Assembly (NCBI GenBank): GCA_036873755.1
Contig: JAVTVY010019477.1
Span: 1-64,000, forward strand
Length of the DNA: 64,000 nucleotides
Direction of reading: 5' to 3'
From: Hanleya hanleyi
Taxonomy: Eukaryota > Mollusca > Polyplacophora > Lepidopleurida > Hanleyidae
Shown: piece after piece, positions 36,630-46,985 of the stretch
How the letters are laid out: every line of letters begins with the position of its first letter
How positions within the stretch are numbered: the first letter of the stretch is position 1
Position numbers and translations under genes: made by a program
Notes under the pieces: model-generated
Seen by the model: the letters and a program-made list of their open reading frames with translations, nothing else
Told to the model about the DNA's origin: nothing
Database searches by the model: none

Positions 36630-36635
36630 TATACG

Positions 36636-39189
36636 CCATCACAAGTGGGAATGCGCTCGATGACTTTACCGGCTTTACCGGTTTTTTTTTAGTTTGAGCC
36701 GAACAAGGTTCAAGGTTCTTTATTCGCTAATCACAGCGCCCTCAACGAGCAGATCAATACCGACGGTCACGGATACGTAAAGGGGAACAACTTTGCTGAC
36801 ATACCGGTAGAGGGCGGAGTGCAGAGGGGGTCAGATTTATCCTGCAGCCATACGATAGCTTGCGACGCTACGAATATATACATTTTGATACATTTGTATT
36901 ATGACGTTCTCTTGTGACGTTTGTTATTTGGACCGCCAACAATGGTATCGCGAGTGGCGTCATCACAATATGGATTGTTGCAACGTCATAGCGAATGATC
37001 GACGTCACAGAAGAACATACCAGATTCTTCAATTCATTTGGACTAGAAATATATATCTAACATCATACAACAAGAGCGCCTCGTGTGTCTGTCAATATGT
37101 TAGGATAGTCACTCTGCAGTACATCTGTTTTAATTTCATTTTGACCGCCCATTTATCGAACTGGAAACCGTTTTGCGTCAATTTCCATTGATCCACCATG
37201 TTAACAATCTTCGATCTGACCCCCAAGCAGTCACGCCCTCTGCCGTGACGTTGGTAAAGTTGCTTCCCTTTGTACATCCGTGACCGTCGGTATTACATGA
37301 AGATAAAGGGAGATCACTCCCAAGTGACAATGATTGCATTTGATTGGGAAGAACTCTCTCAGTTTACTCATATTAGCTGGAAAAATGAACTCTAGAACAT
37401 TCCTTTTATCGCTATAGTCAACTTAGATATTTCACAGAAGCGAAAAGTGACTGGAACATGGAAAATACTGCTTTAAATACCGGTATGTTATGATGTCACT
37501 TCAGTGTGGTGGTTTGTATGAGTTGCAATGCATTCAATACTGTTTGATGACTTGTTGACCCAAAACAAGTCTCACTTGTTTGCGCCCGAACCGATGACGT
37601 CATAGGAATCCCCAGACGAGCTCAGACCTGTTCTGAAATGTCATGGTATGCATACAACATTGAAGTGACTGGGGAGTATTCCGGGTAGGATTAACCTCAT
37701 AAGGTTTAAGGTCAAAGGTCAATTCACATTGGACATTGTCGGACATTACCGGAGATTACCGGACATTACTGAAGATTAAGGCGAAGAGCAAAACCAGGTC
37801 CGTTGACCTTTGGCGGACTACTAGTTTTTGTCTGTGGAAGTAATTGCGGCGGTCGCGTGACCGGGAGTGCACTTAACCACCTTTGACCTGTGGCTATGAC
37901 CTTCAGATTTTTAAGGTCATCGGGACTGGTTCTACGCTTTTACTACTACTGTACTCGCGATGACGTAATGGATCCGTAACACTCTAATTTTATTATTTTA
38001 CTTCTCATTTTCTCGTAATACGTCTATTTTAGTGTAAAACCTGTAAATTTAATTGAATGATACTCTCAAAAATTCGGCAGGCTCGCCAACGATCGCAGGA
38101 CTTTAGAAATACAGCGCGGAGAAGGAAACTTAATGAGAGTGATCGGGCCACAGGTCACAAACACACATGCTCGATCTCTTAACTGTGTTAAGGTCAACGG
38201 AAGTAGTGGTTATGTTCTCATTGTGGATAGTTTGCTCCTTTGTTTGCTGGTCAAAAAGGCGCCAAAACGATATTGGGGAGCAGTCAGTGTGTTTTGAAGA
38301 AGTGGCAACTATCTCACGCAGGTCGAGAGTTTTTGTACATTTAAAATAAATGAACTATTTCACATATGTTTAAAACTTTTATACATCAGTTGAAAAATTT
38401 TATATATATGTTCAAAAATCTTCCACGTGTATTGAAAAAAACTTTTATTCAACATGTCGATACGTACATGGAAAAACCTGACACTTTTGTGAAATAAAAT
38501 TATTTCACTTTCGTGTATAAACCATTTCCACATGTATAAATCTTTTCCACATATGTGAAATAAATACGCACTTTATTTTCTTTTATACATGTTGAAATCG
38601 TTTTGACATATGTGCAAAACTTTTAGATATATGTCAAATAAACGATTAAATCTGAAACGGCTTGTAATAAACTGCATACCATGTACGCATCAGTTTATAT
38701 GAACATCCCAGTGCTCTATTTTATTAATATTCTGCGATGAGTCATGTCTCATGTCCTGTAAGTTTTATGTGCACATTTTTGCATGTTTACGTTGGGAATT
38801 ATCTCCCCTTGACTATTATTAGTTCCATAAGTTCTATATGCAATACACCGCTGGACGGAATAAGTTGAAAATCGGTAGTTGCACTCGGGTGAGCCAGGTA
38901 ATGTTTTTATCTGGTTTAAGACCTTTGCCAACCCACTGTTGTTGTTATGTAGAAAAAAATGGCTCACAATGGCAAAGTCGAGGACATTATTTATTCCCAT
39001 AAAATTTTCTTATTACTAAAGCAGATTTAACTCCGCAATATCGCCTATGTTATTAAACATATAAAACAACTTCTACAAAGAAAGGATTAAAAGCATTGTT
39101 GAATTCGAAAGTGTTTTTTTGGCAAAAAGTTAAAACACAATGTCAAGTAACTTGATAATTTTTATATGTAATGGGTCTAAGGCCCTTGC
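36636..39189. other. Non-coding stretch with short degenerate repeats
   Basis: Includes a GGACATTACCGGAGATTACC run (~37,730) and a 300 bp zone (38,350-38,650) of degenerate ACATATGTGAAATAAA / TTCAAAA / TATACATG motifs similar in style to the subterminal repeats at 385-1230. I see no gene. Confidence 0.5.
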
Positions 39190-40102
39190 AGAACAATATA
39201 GATACGGTACGGTAATAAATGCTCATTTCAGAAAAGAAATCAAACACTCCTATCATGCAAGGACATACCTGGTATATGCTTGAATACTATATAATAAGCA
39301 TAATAATGTGTGAAATACAATGATATATTTTCTGGAAGGTCATTACTTCATAATTTATTCTGCGAGAATCTTATAGGTTTGAGGATATCTGAATGTGCCC
39401 CTGAAAGAGACATCTACCTTTAACCCCTATATGCAAAATTTCATCAGCCAGTTTTTTCTCAAGCGCTATTTTCAGTCAGTTGAACATCATAGTTGGGTCC
39501 CAGTTCACCAGGTGCATTTAATTCCAGACAATTGATTAAAAGGTCTCGTTTAGAAGCTACATGTGTTGGTTGTATCACATATATACATGTACAGGAGGAC
39601 TACTTTTCAACTAGCTCTCCCCCCCCCCCCCCCCCCCAACATATAAAAATTACTAGTTGATTTAGAGCGGTACATCAAGGTTTTGTCATTATATCTTGCA
39701 TGTGTCAACTTTAGAAAGTCAATATTTCCAGAAATTGTTTGAAATAACATGTTTTTTTTAACACAGGGGATGTTGAGGAGTAGACTCTGCTATAGTAATC
39801 AAGTCTTGAGTGAGAATAATGTTCACGACTTGGCCATTTTGAGCCTTTTGTTTAACAACAACAACAGTTGGTCACAAAGGTCTTAACACCCCTAGTCCCC
39901 TGTCACCTTTGACACCTGTCAAACCGTGAACTGAAAATAAATACAAAAGACGGAACAGAGGAAAAAGAATTGGGCCAGCAGTTACTGACGTAGCCCAAAT
40001 ATTCACCAAGATCTTTCCTATGTGGGTTATAAGGTATGTTGTGCATTGTATTAGTGGTCGATTAAAATATTTATTTTTCCTGCAGTATGCTTGATTATAA
40101 GG
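39190..40102. repeat. Diverged fragment of the 6.8 kb unit and flank of the Polinton remnant
   Basis: 39,225-39,860 matches ~9,950-10,580 at clearly lower identity (GACATACCTGG.ATATGCTT.AATAC.ATATAATA.GCA; GCATATCTGGATGTGC-like; CCATTTTGAGCC). 39,890-40,102 (CAGCAGTTACTGACGTAGCCC ... TGCAGTATGCTTGATTATAAGGTC) is homologous to sequence right of the 14.36 kb element, partly in inverted orientation. Confidence 0.75.
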
Positions 40103-40375
40103 TCAGTAGTATATAGACGGCATTCCGAGTCGTATTCACCTCACTGCGCATGCGCGAGAAAGTGGTGTGCGCAGAAATGAGATCATGAGGTGTGCGCAGG
40201 AGTGTTCTGCGCAAGTGTATGATGTCACTTCCGGTCTGGATGAATAGGGCGTGACCTTGGGGGCATATATTCCTCCGCGGTGATCCGGTCTGGCGGTGAT
40301 GCGGTCTGTCTCCGCGGACCGAAAGTAGTCCCAAAACCGTGGGTTTTCGTAAGAATGTTTGGCAATCTGTAGGGA

Positions 40376-41290
40376 CCGCTAATGGACCGATTGGGTCGAG
40401 TGAGGTATCAATGTAAAGCATACGTGAGGGAGTATCCAACGGGCTGGGTGTGACGTGGAACTGACGTCATTCTGCGCATGCGCAGTAGAGAAAGGGTATG
40501 GAAATAGATGTTTTGGGGTCTAGGTGGGCCACTAGCTAGTGGGCCGATTGGGTCTGAGTATCAATGTGAAGCATACGTGAGGGAGCATCCACCTGGGCTA
40601 GTGAATCGTTCGTTGTCAACATTCTGCGCATGCGCAGACAGGGAATTGTGGGAAAAGGGTACGGAAATAGACGTGTAGGGGTCTAGGTGGGCCACTAGTG
40701 GGCCGATTGGATCGAGTGAGGTATCAATGTGAAGCATTCGTGAGGGAGCATCCACCTGGACTAGTGTGTCGTTCGTTGTCAACATTCTGCGCATGCGCAG
40801 ACAGGGAATTGTGGGAAAAGGTTACGGAAATAGACGTTTTGGGGTCTAGGTGGGCCACTAGTGGGCCGATTGGATCGAGTGAGGTATCAATGTGAAGCAT
40901 TAGTGAGGGAGCATCCACCTGGACTAGTGTGTCGTTCGTTTTCAACATTCTACGCATGCGCAGACAGGGAATTGTGGGAAAAGGGTATGGAAATTGACGT
41001 TTTGGGGTCTAGGTGAGCCCCTAATGAACCTATGGTGTCGTATACGTATGAGGTCTTATTTTGAAGCTCTCGTGAGGGAGCATCCGCCTGACTAGTGTGT
41101 CGTTCGTGTTCAACATTCTGCGCATGCGCAGACAGGGAATTGTGGAAAAAGAGTATGGAAATAGACGTTTTGGGGTCTAGGTGGGCCACTAGTGGGCCGA
41201 TTGGATCGAGTGAGGTATCAATGTGAAGCATATGTGAGGGGGCATCCGCCTGGACTAGTGTGTCGTTCGTGTTCAACATTCTGCTGCGCA
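40376..41290. repeat. Tandem array A, ~157-165 bp unit
   Basis: Units contain GGGCCACTAGTGGGCCGATTGGATCGAGTGAGGTATCAATGTG-type sequence, GTGAGGGAGCATCC and the palindrome CTGCGCATGCGCAG; about six units. Frames across it on either strand are repeat-driven. Confidence 0.9.
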
Positions 41291-42235
41291 GGTCCGGGTA
41301 GGCCTGTATATAGCCCCATATAGCTCCATACTGGCTATGGGGGGGGGGGGGGGAGGGGTGGTCAAAAAAATTTGTGGGTTTCACTATGGGTTGTGGGGTC
41401 TCGTTTTTCTCGTCTTGCCAGGAAAATCACAATGGGAAGGGCCCCGGAGCGAAACGGTGAAATTTTTCGAGAAGTACCGGGTAGGCCTGTATATAGCCCC
41501 ATATAGCTCCATACTGGCTATGGGGGAGGGATGGTCATTTTTTTGTGGGTTTTACAATGGGTTGTGGGGTCTCGTTTTTCTCGTCTCACCAAGAAAATCA
41601 CAATGGGAAGGATCCCGGAGCGAAACGGTGAAATTTTCGGAAAAGTAGGGTAGGTCCATATAGCCCCATACTGGCTATATGGGGGTATAGGTCCATCCTG
41701 GGAAATTCTCACACGTTCATTGTGATATGGGTTGCTTGGTCTTGTTTTTCACGTCTCGTCATTTAGAACATGATGGGAAGGGTCCCGGATCGAAACGGTG
41801 AAATTTTTGGAAAAGTACAATATAGCCCATATAGCCCTATACTGGCTATGGGGGTATATAGGTCCATCCTGGGAAATTCACACACGTTCATTGTGATATG
41901 GGTTGTTTGGTCTTGTTTTTCACGTCTCGTCATTTAGAACCTGATGGAAAGGGCCCCGGAGCGAAACGGTGAAAATTTTCGAAAAGTATCGGGTGGATCT
42001 GTATATAGGCCCATTCCCATACTGGCTATGGGGGAAAGGGGTGGTCAAATGTTTTTGTGCGATTTACTATGGGTTGTGGGGTCTCGTTTTTCTCGTCTCG
42101 CCAAGAAAATCACAATGGGAAGGGTCTCGGAGCGAAACGGTGAAATGTTTTGAAAAGTACTGGGTAGGTGTGTATATAGGTCCATATAGCCCCATATTGG
42201 CTATGGGAGATAGGTCCATACTGGATGGACGTTTT
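41291..42235. repeat. Tandem array B, ~170-180 bp unit
   Basis: Units contain GTAGGCCTGTATATAGCCCCATA, CATACTGGCTATGGGGG, GGGTTGTGGGGTCTCGTTTTTCTCG and GAGCGAAACGGTGAAATTTT; about five and a half units. A G-run of ~14 bases sits at 41,340-41,353. Confidence 0.9.
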
Positions 42236-42399
42236 GGGGTCTAGGTGAACCCCTAGTGGTCCTATGGTGTCGTATGAGGTCTTATTTGGAAGCTCTCGTG
42301 GAGGAGCATCCGACTGGACTAATGGTTCGCCCGTTGTCAATATTCTGCGCATGCGCAGTCTGGCCGTCATATAGAAAGTAGGCATGTTGGGGGCTATGT

Positions 42400-43615
42400 G
42401 GGGGTGTGTTTGGGGTAGAGTTGGACCGCTATGGGTCCAAATGGGTCGTGGAAGGTGTCAAAGTGAAGCCTGGTGGGGTAGAGTCAGAATTGGGTGTGTT
42501 TTTTAGTGCAAGTCCCGTCAATCTGCACATGCGCAGTTGGGTGTAGTAAGTAAAGTGGCCATTTTGGGGGTGCGTGGAGGTGAGTTTGGGGTAGAGGGAC
42601 CACTATTGGTCCGAATGCGTCCTGGGAGGTGTCATTTTGTAGCTCTCGGGGTGTAGACTCCGATTTGAGGGCTGTCCACAGCATCTGTGACGTCAACGAT
42701 GGCGTCATCAGTAGGAGTAGTAGCGAAAGCGGTCATTTTGCGGCAGTGCATGAAGGTATTTGGTGTAGAGATGGACCATCCTTGGTCCGAATGCGTCGTG
42801 TGGGGTGTCGTCTTGTAGTTCTCATGGTGCAAACCACGACTTGAGGGATGTTCACGTCATCTGTGACGTCAGTGGTGACGTCATTAGTAGGAGTAGTAGC
42901 CAAAGTGGGCATTTTGGGGCAGTGAAGGAAGGTATTTGGTGTAGAGATGGACCATTCTTGATCCGAATGCGTCGTGTGGGGTGTCATATTGTAGTTCTCG
43001 TGGTGCAGACCCCGACTTGAGGAATGTTGACGTCATCTGTGACGTCATTGGTGACGTCTTCAGAGGTGTAGTAGCCAAAGTGGACATTTTGGGGCAGTGA
43101 AAGAAGATATTTGGGGTAGAGATGGACCATCCTTGGTCCGAATGCGTCGTGTGGGGTGTCGTCTTGTAGTTCTCATGGTGCAAACCACGACTTGAGGGAT
43201 GTTCTCGTCATCTGTGACGTCATTGGTGACGTCATCAGTAGGAGTAGTAGCCAAAGTGGGCATTTTGGGGCAGTGAAGGAAGGTATTTGGTGTAGAGATG
43301 GACCATTCTTGGTCCGAATGCGTCGTGTGGGGTGTTATATTGTAGTTCTCGTGGTGCAAACCCCGATTTGAGGAATGTTCACGTCATTGGTGACGTCTTC
43401 AGAGGAGTAGTAGCCAAAGTGGACATTTTGGGGCAGTGAAAGAAGATATTTGGTGTAGAAAGGCACCATCCTTGGTCCGAATGCGTCCTGTGGGATGTCA
43501 TCTTGTAGTTCCCGTGGTGGAGACCCCGATTTGAGGGATGTCCACAGCATCTGTGACGTCATTGGTGACGTCATCAGCACGAGTAGTAGCGAAAGTGAGC
43601 ATTCTGGGGCAGTGA
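42400..43615. repeat. Tandem array C, ~171-176 bp unit
   Basis: Units contain CATCTGTGACGTCATTGGTGACGTCATCAG, GTAGCCAAAGTGGGCATTTTGGGGCAGTG, GGTGTAGAGATGGACCATTCTTGGTCCGAATGCGTC and TTGTAGTTCTCGTGGTGC; about seven units, the first two diverged. Most units carry two TGACGTCA/TGACGTCT sites. Confidence 0.9.
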
Positions 43616-43618
43616 AGG

Positions 43619-43860
43619 ATGGATGCGCGTGCATGTGCGTGTGTGTTTATGCGTGTGTGTGTATGCGTGTGGGTGCATGTGCGTGTGTGTGTTGGTGTGT
43701 GTGCGTGTGTGTGTGTATGCATGTGTGTGTCGCCTTTCGTGTGTGTGTACGCGCGTGTGTGTGTGTGTGCGTGCATGTGCGTGTGTGTTTATGCGTGTGT
43801 GCGTGTGTGTGTATGTGTGTATGCGTGCGTGTGTGTGTGTATGCATGTGTGTGTCGCCGT
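43619..43860. repeat. (GT)n-type microsatellite
   Basis: GTGTGTGTATGCGTGTGTG..., with all frames open on both strands simply because of the composition. Confidence 0.95.
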
Positions 43861-43924
43861 ATGCAGGCGCACGCTCCTGTGGTGCACCTTGTACCCTATA
43901 GCCCGTAGGGCATAGGGTACGCTA

Positions 43925-44170
43925 CCAAGCATAGAATACATGTACTCTGCGCATGTCCATGTATTCTGTGCATATCCATGCACATGTACTATGTACCTGT
44001 ACATGTAATCTGTTCATGTACATATACTCTGTCAATACACATGTTCCTTGCCCATGTAAATGTACTCTGTGCATGTCATTCTACATGTACTCTGTTCACG
44101 TTCATGTATTCTGTGCATATCCATGCACAAGTACTATGTTCCTGTACATGTACTATTTGTACATGTACAT
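43925..44170. repeat. CATGTACTCTGTGCATGTCCATG minisatellite
   Basis: About ten degenerate ~22-24 bp units of the form CATGTAYTCTGTGCATRTCCATG. Confidence 0.85.
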
Positions 44171-44179
44171 GCACTCTGT

Positions 44180-44225
44180 CCATGTCGCTATATAGCTGGA
44201 ATATTGCGGAATGCGACGCTAAACC
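44180..44225 (+). repeat. SINE-like 3' tail fragment
   Basis: ATATAGCTGGAATATTGCGG followed by AATGCGACGCTAAACC resembles the 3' tail of widespread molluscan SINEs and of the SINE at 63,693-63,926; no head is seen. Confidence 0.5.
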
Positions 44226-44319
44226 TTAATTATCTCCCTCTCTCTCAATGCGCATGTACTCTGTACAATGTCGCATGTAGATCGATGAGAGAACAACAAC
44301 AACAAGGCTGACAGGTCAA

Positions 44320-44475
44320 TCATTTTATTTTCCCTTCCAGTAAATTATCCCTCCGATTGAATGACCGTGCGCAGGTTAAACAAGTATACCGTGCATCGTT
44401 GTGGGTGAAGGCCTCGTGACGGTGCAAGTCGCACACCCGAGTGAATGATTTCGAACACGTAGTACAAGTGAACAT
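44320..44475 (-). CDS. Short C2H2 zinc-finger ORF (51 aa) of the Polinton remnant
   Basis: On the minus strand an ATG (44,475) opens a 51-codon frame starting MFTCTTCSKSF. Finger 1 has C4, C7, H20 and H25 (C-x2-C-x12-H-x4-H). A second finger has C32 and C35 but its histidines are missing before the stop (TGA 44,322-44,320), which overlaps an AATAAA. A TATA box lies ~46 nt upstream. In invertebrate Polinton/adintovirus-like elements I recall such fingers heading DNA-polymerase-type proteins, so this may be the stump of a larger gene or a small regulator. It is transcribed toward the terminal repeat. The finger match is clear; the role is inference. Confidence 0.55.
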   Translation of the reverse strand: MFTCTTCSKSFTRVCDLHRHEAFTHNDARYTCLTCARSFNRRDNLLEGKIK

Positions 44476-44520
44476 CTTGGTGGTTGAGAGAGTGTCTGAT
44501 GAAATGACCAGGCCGCCTCC

Positions 44521-44528
44521 CTTTTATA
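44521..44528 (-). promoter_or_regulatory. TATA box upstream of the zinc-finger ORF
   Basis: TATAAAAG on the minus strand (GCTTGCTATAAAAGGGAGGC), at a suitable distance upstream of the ATG at 44,475, with an initiator-like TCATTTC between. Confidence 0.6.
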
Positions 44529-44635
44529 GCAAGCTAGCTGGTGATCTATTTTTAGCACACTCAGTTCAACTACCCCCAAGTCGAGGGCCGAGATGTATTG
44601 GTGTACGACTGAGCCGCATTGTGCGTGCCCCCGTG

Positions 44636-44637
44636 TG

Positions 44638-44673
<36 letters not shown>

Positions 44674-44852
44674 GTTAGTGGATTTTACATCCGGGACCTT
44701 GTCAACATCCGGGTTTTCCATTCGCATCAATATGCTCAGACCCATTCAATATAAACACAACCAAGAGACATCAACAACAACAGGCACATTGCGTAATACA
44801 CGTTTTATTATCCTCACACCACCACCACCACCACCACCACCACCACCACCAT
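44636..44852. repeat. (GT)n and (CAC)n microsatellites
   Basis: (GT)n at ~44,636-44,673 and (CAC)n at ~44,818-44,852, separated by unremarkable sequence. Confidence 0.9.
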
Positions 44853-44923
44853 CACCTGGCGTTGACGCCGTCAACGATCAGCATGTAGACATATAGAGTA
44901 TGTACGACATGTTATGGTATTTA

Positions 44924-45355
44924 TCAGTGCATGGGTGACGCATTCAACCGATGGGGGTGGTCGGTCAGCTTGGTAACGAAAAACGTGACATTGGTAATCC
45001 TCTCTACGACCCATTGTGTGTTGGGGCGTTGTTGTTGGACCCATTCCAAGGGATCCACGGTGTCCAGTTTCTCCAGCATCGTATCTAGCGACGCCCGGTT
45101 AATGATGGTAAACGGTTGGTCAAATACCCGGATGTTACTGCTCGGGTAAAAGTATCGGGCTTGGTCTGTGTCCTTATGCTGCAGCACATAACCAAATGCC
45201 AGATTCAACTTGAAGGCCGTAGTTTGATCGTTGAAGATGGCTTCCACGTAGCTGCGTAGACGGGCGAGGTCGGTCAGTCGGAAATTATAGATATCTTGAA
45301 TAGGGTGTTTAAACTTACTCGTAAATTGTTGAAATAACCCTCTAAGTGTGTCCAC
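44924..45355 (-). pseudogene. Damaged gene, Polinton polymerase-N-terminus-like domain
   Basis: The open frame gives up to 143 residues, but its first codon is GTG and a stop lies just upstream without an intervening ATG, so the true start is lost at the palindrome 45,311-45,427. Features: FRLTDLARLRSYVEAIF near residues 25-41, FKLNLAFGYVL ~48-58, and a conserved end NTQWVVERITNVTFFVTKL followed by TDHPHRLNAS and stop. I associate the 'FGYVL..YFY...WVV..TNVTFFV.K...HP' pattern with the N-terminal region of polymerase-associated proteins in invertebrate Polinton-like elements. The inner element has two copies ending at the same place (47,307 and 51,080), so the short end is not an accident of this copy. 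Confidence 0.5.
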
Positions 45356-45427
45356 AGGGACTGCTCTTTAAGTGTTGTCCCTGTGGACACACTTGCAGGG
45401 TTATTTCATCACTTTACGATTAAGTTT
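45311..45427. repeat. Imperfect 51 bp palindrome with 15 nt spacer
   Basis: 45,311-45,361 (AAACTTACTCG...CACAGGGAC) pairs with 45,377-45,427 (GTCCCTGTGGACACACTT...AAGTTT) with about six mismatches. The right arm repeats the beginning of the adjoining minus-strand gene in inverted orientation, so an inverted duplication truncated it. Confidence 0.85.
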
Positions 45428-45568
45428 CAACACTTTAGTTTTAAGCGTGTAGTTGGTTATTCAACATTCAACAGATAGCCAGCCATAGCTCACAAAGAAT
45501 TCCCCTGTCCATCATGTTTGTCTGTGTTACAAGTACCTTACTGATACCTGGCACAACGGTACAATGAT

Positions 45569-45574
45569 AACGTA
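45569..45574. repeat. Left target-site duplication AACGTA
   Basis: Six bases directly outside the AGTAGTATAC terminus, identical to 59,933-59,938. Six-base target duplications are typical of Polinton integrases. Confidence 0.88.
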
Positions 45575-46985
45575 AGTAGTATACAAAGAGGATATTCACG
45601 CTCTTTTGGTTCAGTGCGCATGCGCAGAGAACAAAAAAATGAGGTGTGCACAGGGAGGTGTGTGGAGGAGTTGTGCGCAAGTATGACGTCACTTCCCGTT
45701 TTATGGGGCGGTCATGGGGCGGTGTGCGCAGGAGTATTCTGCGCAAGTATGACGTCACTTCCGGTCTGCGTGAATCGGGCGTGACCTTGGGGATGTTTTC
45801 CTCCGCGGTGATGCGGTCTGGCGGTGATCCGGTCTGCCTCCGCTGACAGAAAGTAGTTCCAAAAACGTGAGTTTTCGTGAGACTGTTCGGCAATCTTCAG
45901 GGGCGAGAGGGGCCCCTAGTGTACTGATTGCGTCGAGTGAGGTGTCAAAGTGAAGCGCTCCTCCAGGGCCATCCATTCATGGGTGGGTGCCTTTGAAATG
46001 AGGATTTGTCCCGAAAATATAAAAAGGGGAACACGGACTTTACCCCTACAATAGGCGAAAACTTCTATAAACCCTATCCCAAAGGGCTAATATTGGTCCC
46101 CGGGGTTATCGGGGTCTGGGTGCATGGGTGGGTGCATGTAAAATGAGGGTTTGTCCCGAAAATATAAAAAACGGAACACGGACTTTACCCCTACAAATAG
46201 GGAAAAACTCCTATCAACCCTATCCAAAAGGGCTAGTATCGGTCCCCCGGGCTTATCGGGGCCTGCTGAGAGAGGTAGGGTGGGTGTATGTAAATTTAGG
46301 ATTTGTCCCGAAAATATAAAAAGGGGAACACGGACTTTGCCCCTAAAATAGGGGAAAACCCCTATCAACCCTATCCCAAAGGGCTAATATCGGTCCCCGG
46401 GCTTATCGGGGTCTGGGTGAATGGGTGGGTGCATGTAAAATGAGGATTTGTCCCGGAAAATATAAAAAGCGGAACACGGACTTTGACCCTACAATAGGGA
46501 AAAACTCCTATCAACCCTATCCAAAAGAGCTAGTATCCCGGGCTTATTGGGGCCTGCTGAGAGAGGCAGGGTGGGTGTATGTAAAAGTTTGTCCAGCAAA
46601 AAAAAAATATATATATATAAAAATCGGAACACGGACTTTACCCCTACAATAGGGGAAAACTCCTATCGACCCTGTCTAGTGGGGGCTTATATCGATCTCC
46701 GGGTTTATCGGGGCCTGTGCATGGGTGGGTGCATGTAATATTAGGGTACTCATCTTACATCCGGGGTTTTCCCATGTAGGTTACTGCGCAGGTCACGTGG
46801 TTTGGTGGGTCTGCGCAAGTGTGTGACGTCACTTCCGGTTTTCAGAATGACCCCAAAAAACTACCTCCGAACCCAGAAGAGTTTTAATTTTTCCTTAGAC
46901 CTTAGACGTATGGTCCGGGTTTTCCCCGGCCCGACCCGGCCGCACGCCTGCGCGGGTTATCCGGCCACACGCGCGCGCGGGTTAA
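45575..46985. repeat. Left terminal inverted repeat
   Basis: Matches the inverse of 58,378-59,932. Order from the outside: AGTAGTATAC terminus, NRF-1-like TGCGCATGCGC, two TGACGTCACTTCC(G/C)G sites, TCCTCCGCGGTGATGCGGTCTGG, ~150 bp tandem repeats, another TGACGTCACTTCCGG, and a C/G-rich inner edge (CCGGCCGCACGCCTGCGCGGG). Confidence 0.85.
46000..46735. repeat. Tandem repeats inside the left terminal repeat (~150 bp unit)
   Basis: About five units: GGTGCATGTAAAATGAGG, TTTGTCCCGAAAATATAAAAAG, CGGAACACGGACTTTACCCC, CCTATCAACCCTATCCAAAAG and GGGCTTATCGGGGCCTG. Alternate units end in a GCTGAGAGAGGYAGGG variant, so the higher-order period is ~300 bp. Frames crossing it are repeat-driven. Confidence 0.88.

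Larger units (their letters stand above)
40103..45568. mobile_element. Left part of a second, related Polinton-type element
   Basis: It begins AGTAGTATATAGACGG, close to the AGTAGTATACAAAG end of the 14.36 kb element, and the next ~340 bp align with that element's terminal repeat (TGCGCATGCGC, TTCTGCGCAAGTG.ATGA.GTCACTTCCGGTCTG, TCCTCCGCGGTGATCCGGTCTGGCGG). AAGGTC precedes it (40,097-40,102), and an unoccupied homologous site with AAGGTC is at 60,181-60,186. No matching right terminus is in the window. Contents: three tandem arrays, microsatellites, a zinc-finger ORF and a damaged gene. Confidence 0.75.

Noticed and set aside
36640..37300. Possible tRNA or small RNA gene
   Set aside because: I could not find A/B boxes or a cloverleaf by eye; nothing supports it.
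41337..43634. Many 60-144 codon frames on both strands over arrays A-C
   Set aside because: The frames repeat with the tandem unit, run on both strands and have no domain; they are repeat artefacts.
43495..43915. Overlapping open frames of 90-137 codons on both strands, Cys/Val- or His/Thr-rich
   Set aside because: They are translations of a (GT)n microsatellite, open in every frame because of composition.
40103..44170. CRISPR-like array (regular direct repeats)
   Set aside because: Units are 150-180 bp without unique spacers, in an animal genome; they are ordinary tandem repeats.
44441..44896. 151-codon plus-strand frame
   Set aside because: Antisense to the TATA box and zinc-finger ORF and extended by (GT)n and (CAC)n repeats coding poly-CV and poly-P.
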